64,000 nt of DNA from Spirosoma aerolatum (GTDB taxonomy: Bacteria > Bacteroidota > Bacteroidia > Cytophagales > Spirosomataceae): positions 3,235,001-3,299,000 of the forward strand of contig NZ_CP020104.1 of assembly GCF_002056795.1 (NCBI RefSeq). The letters run 5' to 3'. Position numbers and translations under genes: made by a program. Under the pieces are notes generated by a model. It worked only from the letters and a program-made list of their open reading frames with translations, did no database searches and was not told the DNA's origin. The first letter of the stretch is position 1. Every line of letters begins with the position of its first letter. This document shows positions 25,138 through 34,197 of this stretch, in pieces.

Positions 25138-28100
25138 CTAACTGATGGCTTTGGCTACGTCAAGCTCCTGTGGCTTTTTCGGTGTTACCTTCGTCTTTGA
25201 GAACCGGGCAATTAATCGATCTACGACCAAATACACCGAAGGCACCACTAGCAGAGTAAGCAGGAGAGAAGACGTTAAACCACCGATGATAACCCAGGCC
25301 ATGCCGTTTTTAGTTTCGGCACCAGCACCACTCGCCAGCGCAATAGGTAACATACCGAATACCATGGCAAGCGTGGTCATCAGAATTGGCCGTAACCGCT
25401 CTTTGCCCGCTTCGACCAGTGCATGCATCACGTCGTGGCCTTCGGCTTTAAGCTGATTGGCAAAGTCAACGATCAGAATCGCGTTCTTGGCAACCAGACC
25501 CAGCAGCATAATCATACCCACAATCGAAAAGACGGTCAGGCTTTGCATTGTGAGGGCTAGGGCCAGTAAGGCGCCGATCAGGGCAACCGGTATCGAGAAC
25601 AACACCACAAACGGATAAACCACACTTTCGTAGAGCGCTACCATGATGAAGTACACCAGCAGAATGGCAATCATCAGGGCGAGACCCAGGCTACCGAATG
25701 CGTCGGACTGCTGCTGCAACTGACCCAGGTACTGAACCGTAACGCCTTCGGGAAGCTTGACCTTCGCCATTTTGGCCTGAATGTCTGCGCCAACAGTACC
25801 GACCGGACGGCCAATAACCTGCGCATTAACCGTAATGGACGACAGGCGGTCAATACGTTCCAGTACGCTCTCACCCGTTTGTTCCTGTACGCGGGCAAAC
25901 TGCGACAGCTCGAAGGTCCGGCCCTGGTTGTTGACAAATGTTAAACGGCTGACATCTTGTGGGTTAGTGCGATCAAAACGATCCAGACTAATCAGGATGT
26001 CGTATTCGTTTCCATTCTGCTTAAATTTCGACAGGTCATTCCCCCGGAACGCATTCTGGAGAGCAATTCCTACATCTGAAGCACTGATGCCCAGTTGCGC
26101 CATTTTCTCCCGATCAAGGCTAACGGTTACTTCCGGTTTGGGATCTTTTACGGAGTATTTCACATCCTGCGTCCCAGGAATAGACGTGACTACATCCTTT
26201 ACCTGAGCAGCGGCTTGCCGGATACTGGCCAAACTTGTTCCCTTAACGGCAATCTGAATCGGAGCCTGTGACGCTCCAACAATACCGACCGGGCTAACGG
26301 TAACTTTAACGCCGGGAATCTGACCAACTTCCCGTTTTAGAATCTGTCCAAAATCATCAGTCGATACGGCTCGTTGTTTTTTGTCAACCAGCTTCACGTT
26401 CAGATCGACGATGTTGCTGTTCGATGAGGTCGCTATCCCGCTGCTGGTATATCCCACATTGGTAAACACGTTGGTTACTTCGGGATGCTTCAGAATGAGT
26501 TGCTCGGCCCGTTGCGATACTGAATTGGTCTGGTAAATAGAGGCCGTTGGGGCTAGTTCCAGCTGAACGCTCATCTCGCCCTGGTCACTCTGCGGCATAA
26601 AGGCCGCACCGATAAATCCGGCTGGTACCAAGGCGATTGAGCCAATCAGTAATCCAATAACAGCCAGAAAAATCCAGCGCTTATGCCCCAGTACCGACTC
26701 CAGTATGTGCCCGTAGGCATTGGTGATCCGGGTCAGAAGGCTTTCAAAACCCAGGTTCAGTTTGCCCCATAATGAGTTGGGATTCAGGGGTTCGTGCTTC
26801 CCGAATCGCGATACCAGCAAAGGCGTCAGGGTAAAGGATACGATCAGACTCATCAGGGTCGAAAACACCACCACGAGTGAAAACTCCCGCAGAATATTTC
26901 CGATCAGTCCGCCAGTCATGGCAAGCGGTACGAATACCACGACGTCCACCAGCGTGATCGCCAGTGCCGTAAAGCCAATTTCGTTTCGGCCATCCAGTGC
27001 CGCCTTGACCCGATCTTTCCCCATTTCGAGGTGGCGGTTGATGTTTTCCAGAACCACAATCGAGTCATCGACCAGGATACCAACCACCAGCGAGAGGGCC
27101 ATCAGCGTCATCAGGTTTAGTGAGAAACCTGAAACATACATCAGAATGAACGTCGGAATCATGGACGAAGGCAAGGCCACCAGTACGAACAGCGACGACC
27201 GGAAGCTATGCAGGAACAGCAGCATCACGACCGAAACAATCAGCACCGCCAGAAAAAGATCGTCTACTACCGCATGAGCGGATGCCAGCGTGTAGGTCGA
27301 CTGGTCGGAGGCTATGTTGAATTTCAGCTTTACATCGCTATGTTGCTTTTCGAGCTGGGCAATCCGCGCCCGGACCAGTTCACTCACCGAAACGGCGTTG
27401 GCATCCGACTGTTTCTGAATCTGAACACCGATAGATGGCAGACCGTTGATATGGTTAATAGCCGTTGGTTTCGCGACGGCATCGACAACTTCGGCCACAT
27501 TATTTAGTTGAACCTCACTACCATCGGTCCGGCGGGCAATCACGAGGCTCCGCAGCCGATTGACAGTCTCGACTGAGGCATCGAACCGGATCGAATATTG
27601 TGATTGCTGTGTTTCCAGCTGACCTGCCGGATAGCTGGTGTTGGCCGCGTTAATGGCCTGCGATACCTGACCGATGGATACACCGTAGGCCCGCAGCTTT
27701 TCAGCATCGACGTTGACCTGGATTTGCCGCTCATTACCGCCAATCACGTTTACCTGGCCAACCCCGGCCACGTTGGAAAGTTGCGGTTTCAGTTCGTCGT
27801 CGATCAGGTCGTATAGTTTCGTGGGTGACAAATTGGCCGTTACACCCATTCGCAGCACTGGAATCTCGTCTGTCGAGAATTTATTCAGAATTGGGCGGTC
27901 AACTTCGTCTGGTAACAGGTTTATAATCTGTTCGATTTTACGTTGGGCATCCTGCTGCGCCAGCGTAACATCGACGCCGTTTTTAAGCTGAATAATCACA
28001 ATCGAAGCGCCTTCCTGCGAGGTGGCCGTCATACGGTCGAGCCCTTCCAGCGACGACAGCGCGTCTTCGATGCGCTTGGTTACGTTGGTTTCCACCTCGT

Positions 28101-28269
28101 CGGCCGAAGCACCCCGGTAGGTCGTGGCCACACTGATGACGTTGGCTTCAAACTTGGGCAACAGGTTGTACGATAATTGCTGGTAGCTCAGAAAACCGAA
28201 CAAAATCAGTACAGTAAAGATGGTCGTTACCAGTAACGGCCGTTTTATGGCTATCTCGGTTATTGACAT
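25138..28269 (-). CDS. RND multidrug efflux permease (AcrB/HAE1 type)
   Basis: 1043-residue inner-membrane proton antiporter. It has 12 TM helices, with TM1 at residues 12-30 (LLVTTIFTVLILFGFLSYQQL), large periplasmic loops after TM1 and TM7, and the proton-relay pair D-D in LVVGILVDDSIVVLENINR on TM4. Other signatures are SSLEGLDRMTATSQEGAS, GANGAL-type porter segments and the TM11-12 region with GLVAKNAILIVDFANQ and GRTRLRPILMT-like GKERLRPILMTTLAM. It works with the adaptor and TolC proteins encoded just upstream; substrates are unknown. It is the last gene of the marR-tolC-adaptor-RND operon. Confidence 0.96.
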   Translation of the reverse strand: MSITEIAIKRPLLVTTIFTVLILFGFLSYQQLSYNLLPKFEANVISVATTYRGASADEVETNVTKRIEDALSSLEGLDRMTATSQEGASIVIIQLKNGVDVTLAQQDAQRKIEQIINLLPDEVDRPILNKFSTDEIPVLRMGVTANLSPTKLYDLIDDELKPQLSNVAGVGQVNVIGGNERQIQVNVDAEKLRAYGVSIGQVSQAINAANTSYPAGQLETQQSQYSIRFDASVETVNRLRSLVIARRTDGSEVQLNNVAEVVDAVAKPTAINHINGLPSIGVQIQKQSDANAVSVSELVRARIAQLEKQHSDVKLKFNIASDQSTYTLASAHAVVDDLFLAVLIVSVVMLLFLHSFRSSLFVLVALPSSMIPTFILMYVSGFSLNLMTLMALSLVVGILVDDSIVVLENINRHLEMGKDRVKAALDGRNEIGFTALAITLVDVVVFVPLAMTGGLIGNILREFSLVVVFSTLMSLIVSFTLTPLLVSRFGKHEPLNPNSLWGKLNLGFESLLTRITNAYGHILESVLGHKRWIFLAVIGLLIGSIALVPAGFIGAAFMPQSDQGEMSVQLELAPTASIYQTNSVSQRAEQLILKHPEVTNVFTNVGYTSSGIATSSNSNIVDLNVKLVDKKQRAVSTDDFGQILKREVGQIPGVKVTVSPVGIVGASQAPIQIAVKGTSLASIRQAAAQVKDVVTSIPGTQDVKYSVKDPKPEVTVSLDREKMAQLGISASDVGIALQNAFRGNDLSKFKQNGNEYDILISLDRFDRTNPQDVSRLTFVNNQGRTFELSQFARVQEQTGESVLERIDRLSSITVNAQVIGRPVGTVGADIQAKMAKVKLPEGVTVQYLGQLQQQSDAFGSLGLALMIAILLVYFIMVALYESVVYPFVVLFSIPVALIGALLALALTMQSLTVFSIVGMIMLLGLVAKNAILIVDFANQLKAEGHDVMHALVEAGKERLRPILMTTLAMVFGMLPIALASGAGAETKNGMAWVIIGGLTSSLLLTLLVVPSVYLVVDRLIARFSKTKVTPKKPQELDVAKAIS

Positions 28270-28274
28270 GATTC

Positions 28275-28378
28275 AAAGAGTGAAAGAGTGAAAGAGCGAA
28301 AGAGTGAAAGAGTGAATAAAGTTGAGCGTATTGATTGGAGCGTCAGCCCACTCTTTCGCTCTTTCACTCTTTCGCTTA
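28275..28378. repeat. Tandem octamers in inverted arrangement inside the efflux operon
   Basis: Five 8-mers in a row (AAAGAGTG twice, AAAGAGCG, AAAGAGTG twice) fill 28275-28314, and the reverse-complement type CACTCTTT, CGCTCTTT, CACTCTTT, CGCTTA fills 28349-28378. The right end reaches the adaptor gene's stop. The transcript could fold into a hairpin between adaptor and permease genes. Confidence 0.8.
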
Positions 28379-29431
28379 TTTTGTAATTTGCACAGGTTTG
28401 CCTTCGCCCAGGTTTAGTTGGCCTGTCGTAACGACGACATCGCCAGCCGACAGGCCACTTAGTACTTCGATCGTATCGCCAAAATCACGACCGACGGTAA
28501 TCTTGCGCTGGTGAACCACATTGTTTTCGACCACATACACGTATGGGTTTTTAATGCTTTCGACCAGAGCAATGCGCGGAATCTGTAAGGCTTTCTGATT
28601 CGATTTCTGCGAGAAATCAACGTTGACGAAGGTACCGGCTTTCAGGCCATTGGCATTGCTGATGGTGATCTCGACCGGATAGTTATGTTCGTCGGTGCCT
28701 TGCGGGGCGATGTAGGAAATCTGTCCACTGAAAACCTTTCCCGGAAACACATCGGCGGTCACCTTTACCGCCTGGCCTTTGTGGAGCTGGTACACATCGC
28801 TCTCATTGACCAGCACATCGACCTTCAGGCGGGCCACATCCAGTACTTTGCCCAGTGTGCTGCCGACCGTGATGTATACCCCCGGCTCAATGGCTTTCTG
28901 CACGATCTGTCCGCTGATTGGCGCTTTGACATTCGCATCCTGAATCTGTTTCTGAATCTGCTCTGCCTGATTAACTGCGTTTTCGTAATTGTACTTCGTT
29001 TCGTTAACCTGAATCTCGGTAGTGGCATTTCCGGCCAGCAGTGTATTATAGCGGTTAACATCTTTCTTCAACTTGTCGATGTTGAGTTGAGTCGCCTGTA
29101 ACGATAGCTCTTTCAGGCGGTTATCCAGTTCGACCAGGGTTTGACCCTGCCGTACCTGCGTTCCCAGATCGAAATTGACGCGGGTCACTTTACCAGCCGT
29201 GGTGGCTGTTATAGTGGCCTCGCGGTAGGGGATCAGATTACCCGTTTTGATAAGCTGTTGACTAACCGCTCCTTCCGCTACACGATCGACGGTCACCGGA
29301 ATCGCTACGTTCGTGTTGACAGCTGGTTTGTTCTGTGCATCGATCTTCTCTTTGTTCGACGCCAGTCGGAAGCCGATCAAAGCGACGATGGCCAGGGCCG
29401 ACGTGATAATAATAAGTGTTGTCTTTTTCAT
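28376..29431 (-). CDS. RND efflux periplasmic adaptor (membrane fusion protein)
   Basis: 351 residues. An N-terminal membrane anchor (TLIIITSALAIVALIGFRL, no lipobox Cys) precedes a lipoyl/hairpin region: GNLIPYREATITATTAGKVTRV, coiled-coil QLNIDKLKKDVNRYNTLLAGNATTEIQVNETKYNYENAV (split), then VKAPISGQIVQKAIEPGVYITVG. The beta-barrel and membrane-proximal domains follow (VLVNESDVYQLHKGQAV; VGRDFGDTIEVLSGLSAGDVVVTTG). It bridges the RND permease and the outer-membrane channel. The coiled-coil hairpin is short, as in many Bacteroidota adaptors. Confidence 0.94.
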   Translation of the reverse strand: MKKTTLIIITSALAIVALIGFRLASNKEKIDAQNKPAVNTNVAIPVTVDRVAEGAVSQQLIKTGNLIPYREATITATTAGKVTRVNFDLGTQVRQGQTLVELDNRLKELSLQATQLNIDKLKKDVNRYNTLLAGNATTEIQVNETKYNYENAVNQAEQIQKQIQDANVKAPISGQIVQKAIEPGVYITVGSTLGKVLDVARLKVDVLVNESDVYQLHKGQAVKVTADVFPGKVFSGQISYIAPQGTDEHNYPVEITISNANGLKAGTFVNVDFSQKSNQKALQIPRIALVESIKNPYVYVVENNVVHQRKITVGRDFGDTIEVLSGLSAGDVVVTTGQLNLGEGKPVQITK

Positions 29432-29460
29432 GGCTTTCGGTTGTATTGCCTGCTAACGAC

Positions 29461-30789
29461 CTAGAGTTGATTATAGAAAGTAAGTAAGGTGCCCTTCGAT
29501 TGTTCGAGATCGAGTCGGGCCTGGTACAGATTGATGAGTGAATTGATGTAATCGGATTGGGCTTGCCGGTAGGAAGTATCAGCGTTGACCAGATCGGTCA
29601 GCGACTTGACGCCCTGTTTGTATTGCAGTGTCGTGATGTTATACACTTCCTGCGCCAGCTTAACGTTTCGGTCGCCGTTCAGAACATTCGTTTGCGCTCG
29701 TTGAATCTGCGACTGTGCATTGTTGAACTGGAGTCGATAAGCGGCCACATTCAGGCGTTGCTGTTCTTCCTGATTGAGTACGGTTAGCCGTTGCTGCTTG
29801 ATCTGTGCATCGCGTTGAAAACCATCGAAGATGGGAATGTTCACGCGTAGACTGAAACTGCCAAACCCCGTAAAATTCTTGAATGAATTACTGAACTCGT
29901 TTGCCAGAACAAGCGAACCATAGTTAGCGGCCAGACTTACTGTTGGCATGTAACCCGCTTTTACCCGTTGAAGCTGAAGGCGTTGGAGTTCCAGATTTGT
30001 TTCAGCCTGTTGAAAGGAGACCAGGTTTCGGGATTCAAACGGCAGTTGTTCAATAACAGGAAGTTGCGTTAATAGAGTCGAATCCGCCAGGGTTAGTTCC
30101 TGATCGGCTGGTAAACCCATCTGGTATTTGAGTCGGTTGTAGGCCAGATTCAGATCATTCTCAGCCAGGGTCAACTGCGACTGAGTGCTGTTGTAACTAA
30201 CTTCTGTTCGGGTATAATCGACGGGTTGAATTACGCCATTATCCCGTTGTAGTTTCAGAATATTCAGTACTTGCTGTGTACGCTGCAGGTTATCGCGTAA
30301 CAGGGCTATTTGTTGCTGGGCAATAAAAACCTGATAATAATTGCTGGCAATATTATAGATAATGTCCTCGCGGGTTTGGCGGGTATTTAAGTCCGCCAAT
30401 TGCTGATTGGGTTTGGCAGCCTTTATACCTAATAGCAGTGATTTGTCGTAAATGGTCTGAGTAGCCTGGGCATTTACGTTAGTCTGGTATTTCGATCCGA
30501 GTGCAAGCCGAACGGGTTCTGGCCCGGCAAAGCCAGCAGGTAGTAGTGTCGTTTGTAATTTTATATTATCCGTAAATGTCCCTGTAGCCGATACCTGTGG
30601 CAGGTATAGCCCCAATGCCTGACGAGCCTGCTGATTGGCATTCTCTACCTGGTTCTGGGCGATGCGAACCGTACCGTAGTGCTGTAGACCATAATCAATA
30701 CAGTCTTTCAGTCGAAAACTTTGTGTAGACTGAGCCCAACCAGCCTGGGCCAGCAGTACGAATAAACTCAGTGCAATTTTATGTTTCAT
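29461..30789 (-). CDS. TolC-family outer-membrane efflux protein
   Basis: 442 residues with a signal peptide (MKHKIALSLFVLLAQAGWAQ). The two long repeats typical of the family are present, each with heptad-rich helices (for example RQTREDIIYNIASNYYQVFIAQQQIALLRDN and LNVAAYRLQFNNAQSQIQRAQTNVLNGDRNVKLAQEVY, in parts). VRLALGSKYQTNVNAQATQTI and FGSFSLRVNIPIFDGFQR are the strand regions. It forms the trimeric outer-membrane exit duct of the efflux system. It is the first structural gene after marR, with candidate operator sequence directly upstream. Confidence 0.94.
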   Translation of the reverse strand: MKHKIALSLFVLLAQAGWAQSTQSFRLKDCIDYGLQHYGTVRIAQNQVENANQQARQALGLYLPQVSATGTFTDNIKLQTTLLPAGFAGPEPVRLALGSKYQTNVNAQATQTIYDKSLLLGIKAAKPNQQLADLNTRQTREDIIYNIASNYYQVFIAQQQIALLRDNLQRTQQVLNILKLQRDNGVIQPVDYTRTEVSYNSTQSQLTLAENDLNLAYNRLKYQMGLPADQELTLADSTLLTQLPVIEQLPFESRNLVSFQQAETNLELQRLQLQRVKAGYMPTVSLAANYGSLVLANEFSNSFKNFTGFGSFSLRVNIPIFDGFQRDAQIKQQRLTVLNQEEQQRLNVAAYRLQFNNAQSQIQRAQTNVLNGDRNVKLAQEVYNITTLQYKQGVKSLTDLVNADTSYRQAQSDYINSLINLYQARLDLEQSKGTLLTFYNQL

Positions 30790-30801
30790 ACGTCCAATTA
30801 A

Positions 30802-30830
30802 GTTGAGGTGTCTACTGTAGACCTATCAAC
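30802..30830. promoter_or_regulatory. Candidate MarR operator before tolC
   Basis: An imperfect palindrome with GTTGA at 30802-30806 and TCAAC at 30826-30830, and GTCTAC/GTAGAC at the centre; 11 of 14 positions pair. AATTAA / TTTAATT flank it. The half-site GTTGA is shared with the perfect palindrome upstream of marR. Confidence 0.5.
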
Positions 30831-30848
30831 TATTTAATTAAAAAAAAG

Positions 30849-31325
30849 TTACTTCTCGAGTATGGAAGAAATTTTACGTAGCGTGGCCAGGAATGCGTCC
30901 AGTTCTTCCGCAGTTAACTGGTCGGTTACTTGCTTATCAATTGTTTCAGCCGTTTCAATGGCTTTTTCAACCACCATTTTTCCAGCTGGGGTCAACTGAA
31001 TCAAATTCTTACGTCGGTCAATACTATCGGGAACGATACGGAGGTAGCCATCCCGCTCCAACGTGCGTAATGAGCGTTGAATGCCTGATTTGTCCTTCTG
31101 AAGCATATTTGCAATTTCCTGTTGTGATAGTAAGTCCTCACCGGAAAAATAAACCATAAACAGAATTGGCACCTGCTCAATCTGAAGGGTGAAACCCAAT
31201 CGGATGAGTTCCCGATTCGATTGTTTAGCCAGTAGATGCCCCATATGATTAGCCGTAAAAATGAGTGAACGGCCCATGCGTTTCGAAAATTTCGCCTTTA
31301 ATTCCTCTTCCCTGTTCGTAATCAT
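30849..31325 (-). CDS. MarR-family transcriptional regulator
   Basis: 158 residues from ATG 31325. The winged helix-turn-helix reads LLSQQEIANMLQKDKSGIQRSLRTLERDGYL, in parts, followed by the wing RIVPDSIDRRKNLIQLTPAGK. MarR proteins are usually repressors that release DNA on binding a ligand. It lies 60 bases upstream of tolC on the same strand and is therefore likely the local regulator of the efflux genes. A perfect palindrome about 20 bases before its own start suggests autoregulation. Confidence 0.92.
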   Translation of the reverse strand: MITNREEELKAKFSKRMGRSLIFTANHMGHLLAKQSNRELIRLGFTLQIEQVPILFMVYFSGEDLLSQQEIANMLQKDKSGIQRSLRTLERDGYLRIVPDSIDRRKNLIQLTPAGKMVVEKAIETAETIDKQVTDQLTAEELDAFLATLRKISSILEK

Positions 31326-31344
31326 GGCGCAAATGTACAATTGT

Positions 31345-31358
31345 GTTGATATATCAAC
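31345..31358. promoter_or_regulatory. Candidate MarR autoregulatory operator
   Basis: GTTGATATATCAAC is a perfect 14-base palindrome, 20 bases before the marR start. Its outer half-sites GTTGA/TCAAC recur in the spacer before tolC (30802-30830). Confidence 0.6.
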
Positions 31359-31512
31359 CAATAGTTTTAGGGAAAAGTTTTACGATTTTTTGTGCTGCCT
31401 CATCTTTCACTGAAGCGAAGGAGGTAACAAGCGGTGCGTTCAGTCAGTATAAAAGTGACTGAATGGTAGTTGCTGGCTTTTCTACGCTTTTAAACAGGTT
31501 GACCATTTATGT

Positions 31513-33231
31513 ATGACCTTTTCGTTACGTTACCTCTATTGCCTTCCTTTTCTAGCATTGGTATGGCTTACTGTTCCCAACAACCACGACTTGTCGGTTT
31601 CTGACCGAATGCAGACAATGCCGGATGATTTGCCGGGAAAAGCGCTTTTTAAAACGCATTGTGTATCCTGTCATGCACTGGAACAGGATGGAATTGGGCC
31701 GAAATTGGGGGGTATTACCCGGCTGCTTTCCGAAAAAGAACTCATTGCGTTTATGAAGAATCCACAGAAAGCGATTGAGTCGGGAAATGCACGGGCAGTA
31801 AGTCTGTCGAAACGGTACAAGATGATCATGCCGGGGTTCGATTTTCTGAAAGACGACGAGCTGAAGTCCATTGTGGCCTACATTGCCGACGAAACTCAAA
31901 AAAATAACAGTCAGCCGCTGGTAGTCAGCAATAATACGGGGGGAGCCAACACTCGATTGACGGAGCCGGTAGCCAAATCAAACCTGACTATCGAACTGGA
32001 AGAGTTTGTGACCATCCCTCCATCCAGCGATAAAATGCCCCGTACTCGAATTGCCACCATGCGGGCTCACCCATCAGGCGATGGGACGCAGTACGTCAGT
32101 GACCAACGCGGGCTGATCTACCGCATCGCTGGAAAAGAAGCCAGTACGTTTCTGGATGTGCGGCCCCTGATCGAGAATTTTATCAACGAACCGGGGCTGG
32201 GCACGGGTTTGGGCAGTTTCGCCTTTCATCCCGACTTTCTAAAAAACGGGCTTATTTATACGACACATACAGAATCGTTCAAGGGCAAACGGGCTGATTA
32301 CAGCTACAGCGACTCGGTGGAAGTGGCTTTGCAATGGGTAGTGTCGGAGTGGCACATGGATGATCTAACGAGCCCTATATTCACGGGTAAGCGGAGAGAA
32401 CTGCTACGCGTCAATATGCCATCCTCCGCGCACGGTATACAGGATATTGGGTTTAATCCAGAAGCACTCAAGGACTCACAGGACTATGGCAAATTATATA
32501 TCGGTATCGGCGATGGAGGCTCAACGATCAATAAGCACCCGGAGCTTTGCCACAAACTGACTTCCCTGCTGGGCACCCTGATCCGCATCGATCCTTTAGG
32601 GCGAAACAGCAAAAACGGGCAGTATACTATCCCGGCCGACAATCCGTTTGTGGCTGAGAACGACCCTGCCATTTATACGGAAATATATGCCTATGGTTTC
32701 CGCAATCCGCATCGGCAGGCCTGGTATCAAGGCCGCTTGTTCTGTACAGACGTAGGTGAATCTAATTTCGAAGAAGTGAATGTTATCCAGAAAGGGGGGG
32801 ATTATGGCTGGAATGTGCGAGAGGGGAATTACGGCATCTCATCGAAAGATTTGAAGAATGTGTATCCCGTGCCCGACACAAAAGCCGACAGATTCATCCG
32901 ACCGTTTCTGCAATATGACCATCTCGATGGCAATGCAATCAGCGGAGGTTATGTTTATGAGGGCCCAATCGAGGCATTGAAGAACAAATATGTTTTCGGA
33001 GACATTGCAAGAGGACGCGTGTTCTTCGCCAATATTGATAAGAATCTGACAGACCACTCGGTGCAGGAACTGACCATCATGCAGGATGGAAAACCTACGA
33101 ACCTGGTAGAGCTGTCTGGCTCAAAGCGCGTGGATCTTCGTATCACGTACGATCGGTTTACAAAGGAAATGTATATCATGACCAAAAGCGACGGGAAGAT
33201 CAGGCGAATCAAAAAAGCTGGCTATCGGTAG
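31513..33231 (+). CDS. Cytochrome c domain fused to PQQ-type sugar dehydrogenase
   Basis: 572 residues. A signal peptide (about 1-22) leads to a mono-haem cytochrome c domain: haem motif CVSCH (about 51-55), distal Met in KMIMPGF, and DDELKSIVAYIAD. The remaining 400 residues form a six-bladed beta-propeller of the soluble glucose/sorbosone dehydrogenase type: VSDQRGLIYRI, FAFHPDF, LYIGIGDGG, GFRNPHRQAWY, DVGESNFEEVNVIQKGGDYGWNVREG, in parts. The fusion would let electrons pass from PQQ to haem within one periplasmic protein. No PQQ biosynthesis genes lie in the window, so cofactor supply is not shown. It is divergent from marR. Confidence 0.9.
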   Translation: MTFSLRYLYCLPFLALVWLTVPNNHDLSVSDRMQTMPDDLPGKALFKTHCVSCHALEQDGIGPKLGGITRLLSEKELIAFMKNPQKAIESGNARAVSLSKRYKMIMPGFDFLKDDELKSIVAYIADETQKNNSQPLVVSNNTGGANTRLTEPVAKSNLTIELEEFVTIPPSSDKMPRTRIATMRAHPSGDGTQYVSDQRGLIYRIAGKEASTFLDVRPLIENFINEPGLGTGLGSFAFHPDFLKNGLIYTTHTESFKGKRADYSYSDSVEVALQWVVSEWHMDDLTSPIFTGKRRELLRVNMPSSAHGIQDIGFNPEALKDSQDYGKLYIGIGDGGSTINKHPELCHKLTSLLGTLIRIDPLGRNSKNGQYTIPADNPFVAENDPAIYTEIYAYGFRNPHRQAWYQGRLFCTDVGESNFEEVNVIQKGGDYGWNVREGNYGISSKDLKNVYPVPDTKADRFIRPFLQYDHLDGNAISGGYVYEGPIEALKNKYVFGDIARGRVFFANIDKNLTDHSVQELTIMQDGKPTNLVELSGSKRVDLRITYDRFTKEMYIMTKSDGKIRRIKKAGYR

Positions 33232-33477
33232 GTGAAAATGGCAGATAAAGGTGTTTTGGGCCTTGTAGAACTCGATACGATCAATCACCAGCAGGGTTCG
33301 TATACTGTCAGTTTATAAGCAAATCTATGGGGTGAATTTGTGTGGAAACCATCTGAAAGGAGCGTACTATTGGAAAGAAACGCGTTATTTTGGACGATTA
33401 TTGATCGGCAATTGTAGTGAATAGGCCTTTGCCCGGTCGGTTGATTACCTCATTTAATCGTTGAATTCAGAGAATCA

Positions 33478-34116
33478 ATGGCTCAGAAAAAGCCTAAATA
33501 TTATGTAGTCTGGCAGGGCCGAAAGCCGGGTGTATACGACAGTTGGGAGGAGGCCAAAGCGCAGACCGATGGTTTTGCCAAGCCCTTGTTTAAATCGTTC
33601 GATAGCAAACCGGCTGCGCTGAAAGCATACAAGGAGAAACCCCATCTCCACATGGGGCAGGGACCCAAAAGTACTGTAAAACAGGGCAAGCGGGATGAAC
33701 TGGTAGGAGAGCCCATTCTGGATAGTCTGGTGGTTGATGCGGCCTGGAACACCGCCACAGGCGATATGGAATATCAGGGCATATACCTCGCCACCCGGCA
33801 GCGGTTATTTCTGAAAGGGCCCTATTTTGATGGCACCAACAACATAGGGGAGTTTCTGGCTATTGTCCACGCGCTGGCGTTGTTGCATCAAAAAGGCAGC
33901 AACATTCCCGTTTATTCCGATTCCCGAACGGCGATCGGTTGGGTAAAAAAGAAGAAAGCCAATACCAAGCTGGAAGAAACCGCCCGAAATGCCGAACTAT
34001 TCGACCTCCTCGATCGGGCTGAAACCTGGCTCCAGACACACCGCTACGCCAATCCTGTCTTAAAATGGGAAACGACAGTCTGGGGCGAAAATCCAGCCGA
34101 TTTTGGACGGAAGTAA
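33478..34116 (+). CDS. rnhA: Ribonuclease HI with N-terminal viroplasmin domain
   Basis: 212 residues. The viroplasmin-type RNA/DNA-hybrid-binding domain is at 1-50: KYYVVWQGRKPGVYDSWEEA and FKSFDSKPAALKAY. The RNase H fold is at about 75-210, with the acidic residues expected in LVVDAAWNTATGDMEYQG (D), TNNIGEFLAIVHAL (E), PVYSDSRTAIGWVKK (D) and ENPADFGRK (D). It removes RNA from RNA-DNA hybrids. The composition (viroplasmin plus RNase H1) is usual for Bacteroidota. A short inverted repeat follows its stop. Confidence 0.93.
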   Translation: MAQKKPKYYVVWQGRKPGVYDSWEEAKAQTDGFAKPLFKSFDSKPAALKAYKEKPHLHMGQGPKSTVKQGKRDELVGEPILDSLVVDAAWNTATGDMEYQGIYLATRQRLFLKGPYFDGTNNIGEFLAIVHALALLHQKGSNIPVYSDSRTAIGWVKKKKANTKLEETARNAELFDLLDRAETWLQTHRYANPVLKWETTVWGENPADFGRK

Positions 34117-34124
34117 CCAAAGAG

Positions 34125-34178
34125 TGTAGGATATATGATGTAGGAGGTATGCTCTAGTCATATATCATATATCCTACA
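34125..34178. repeat. Inverted repeat between rnhA and trmN6
   Basis: TGTAGGATATATGAT at 34125-34139 pairs perfectly with its reverse complement at 34164-34178. Additional word copies (GATGTAGGAGG; CATCCTATATC) continue to 34194, almost to the TTG start of trmN6. Confidence 0.7.
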
Positions 34179-34197
34179 TTAAACATCCTATATCAAC

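Noticed and set aside
28275..28378. CRISPR-like array
   Set aside because: Units are 8 bases with no spacers between them, and there are no cas genes nearby; it is a simple tandem and inverted octamer repeat.
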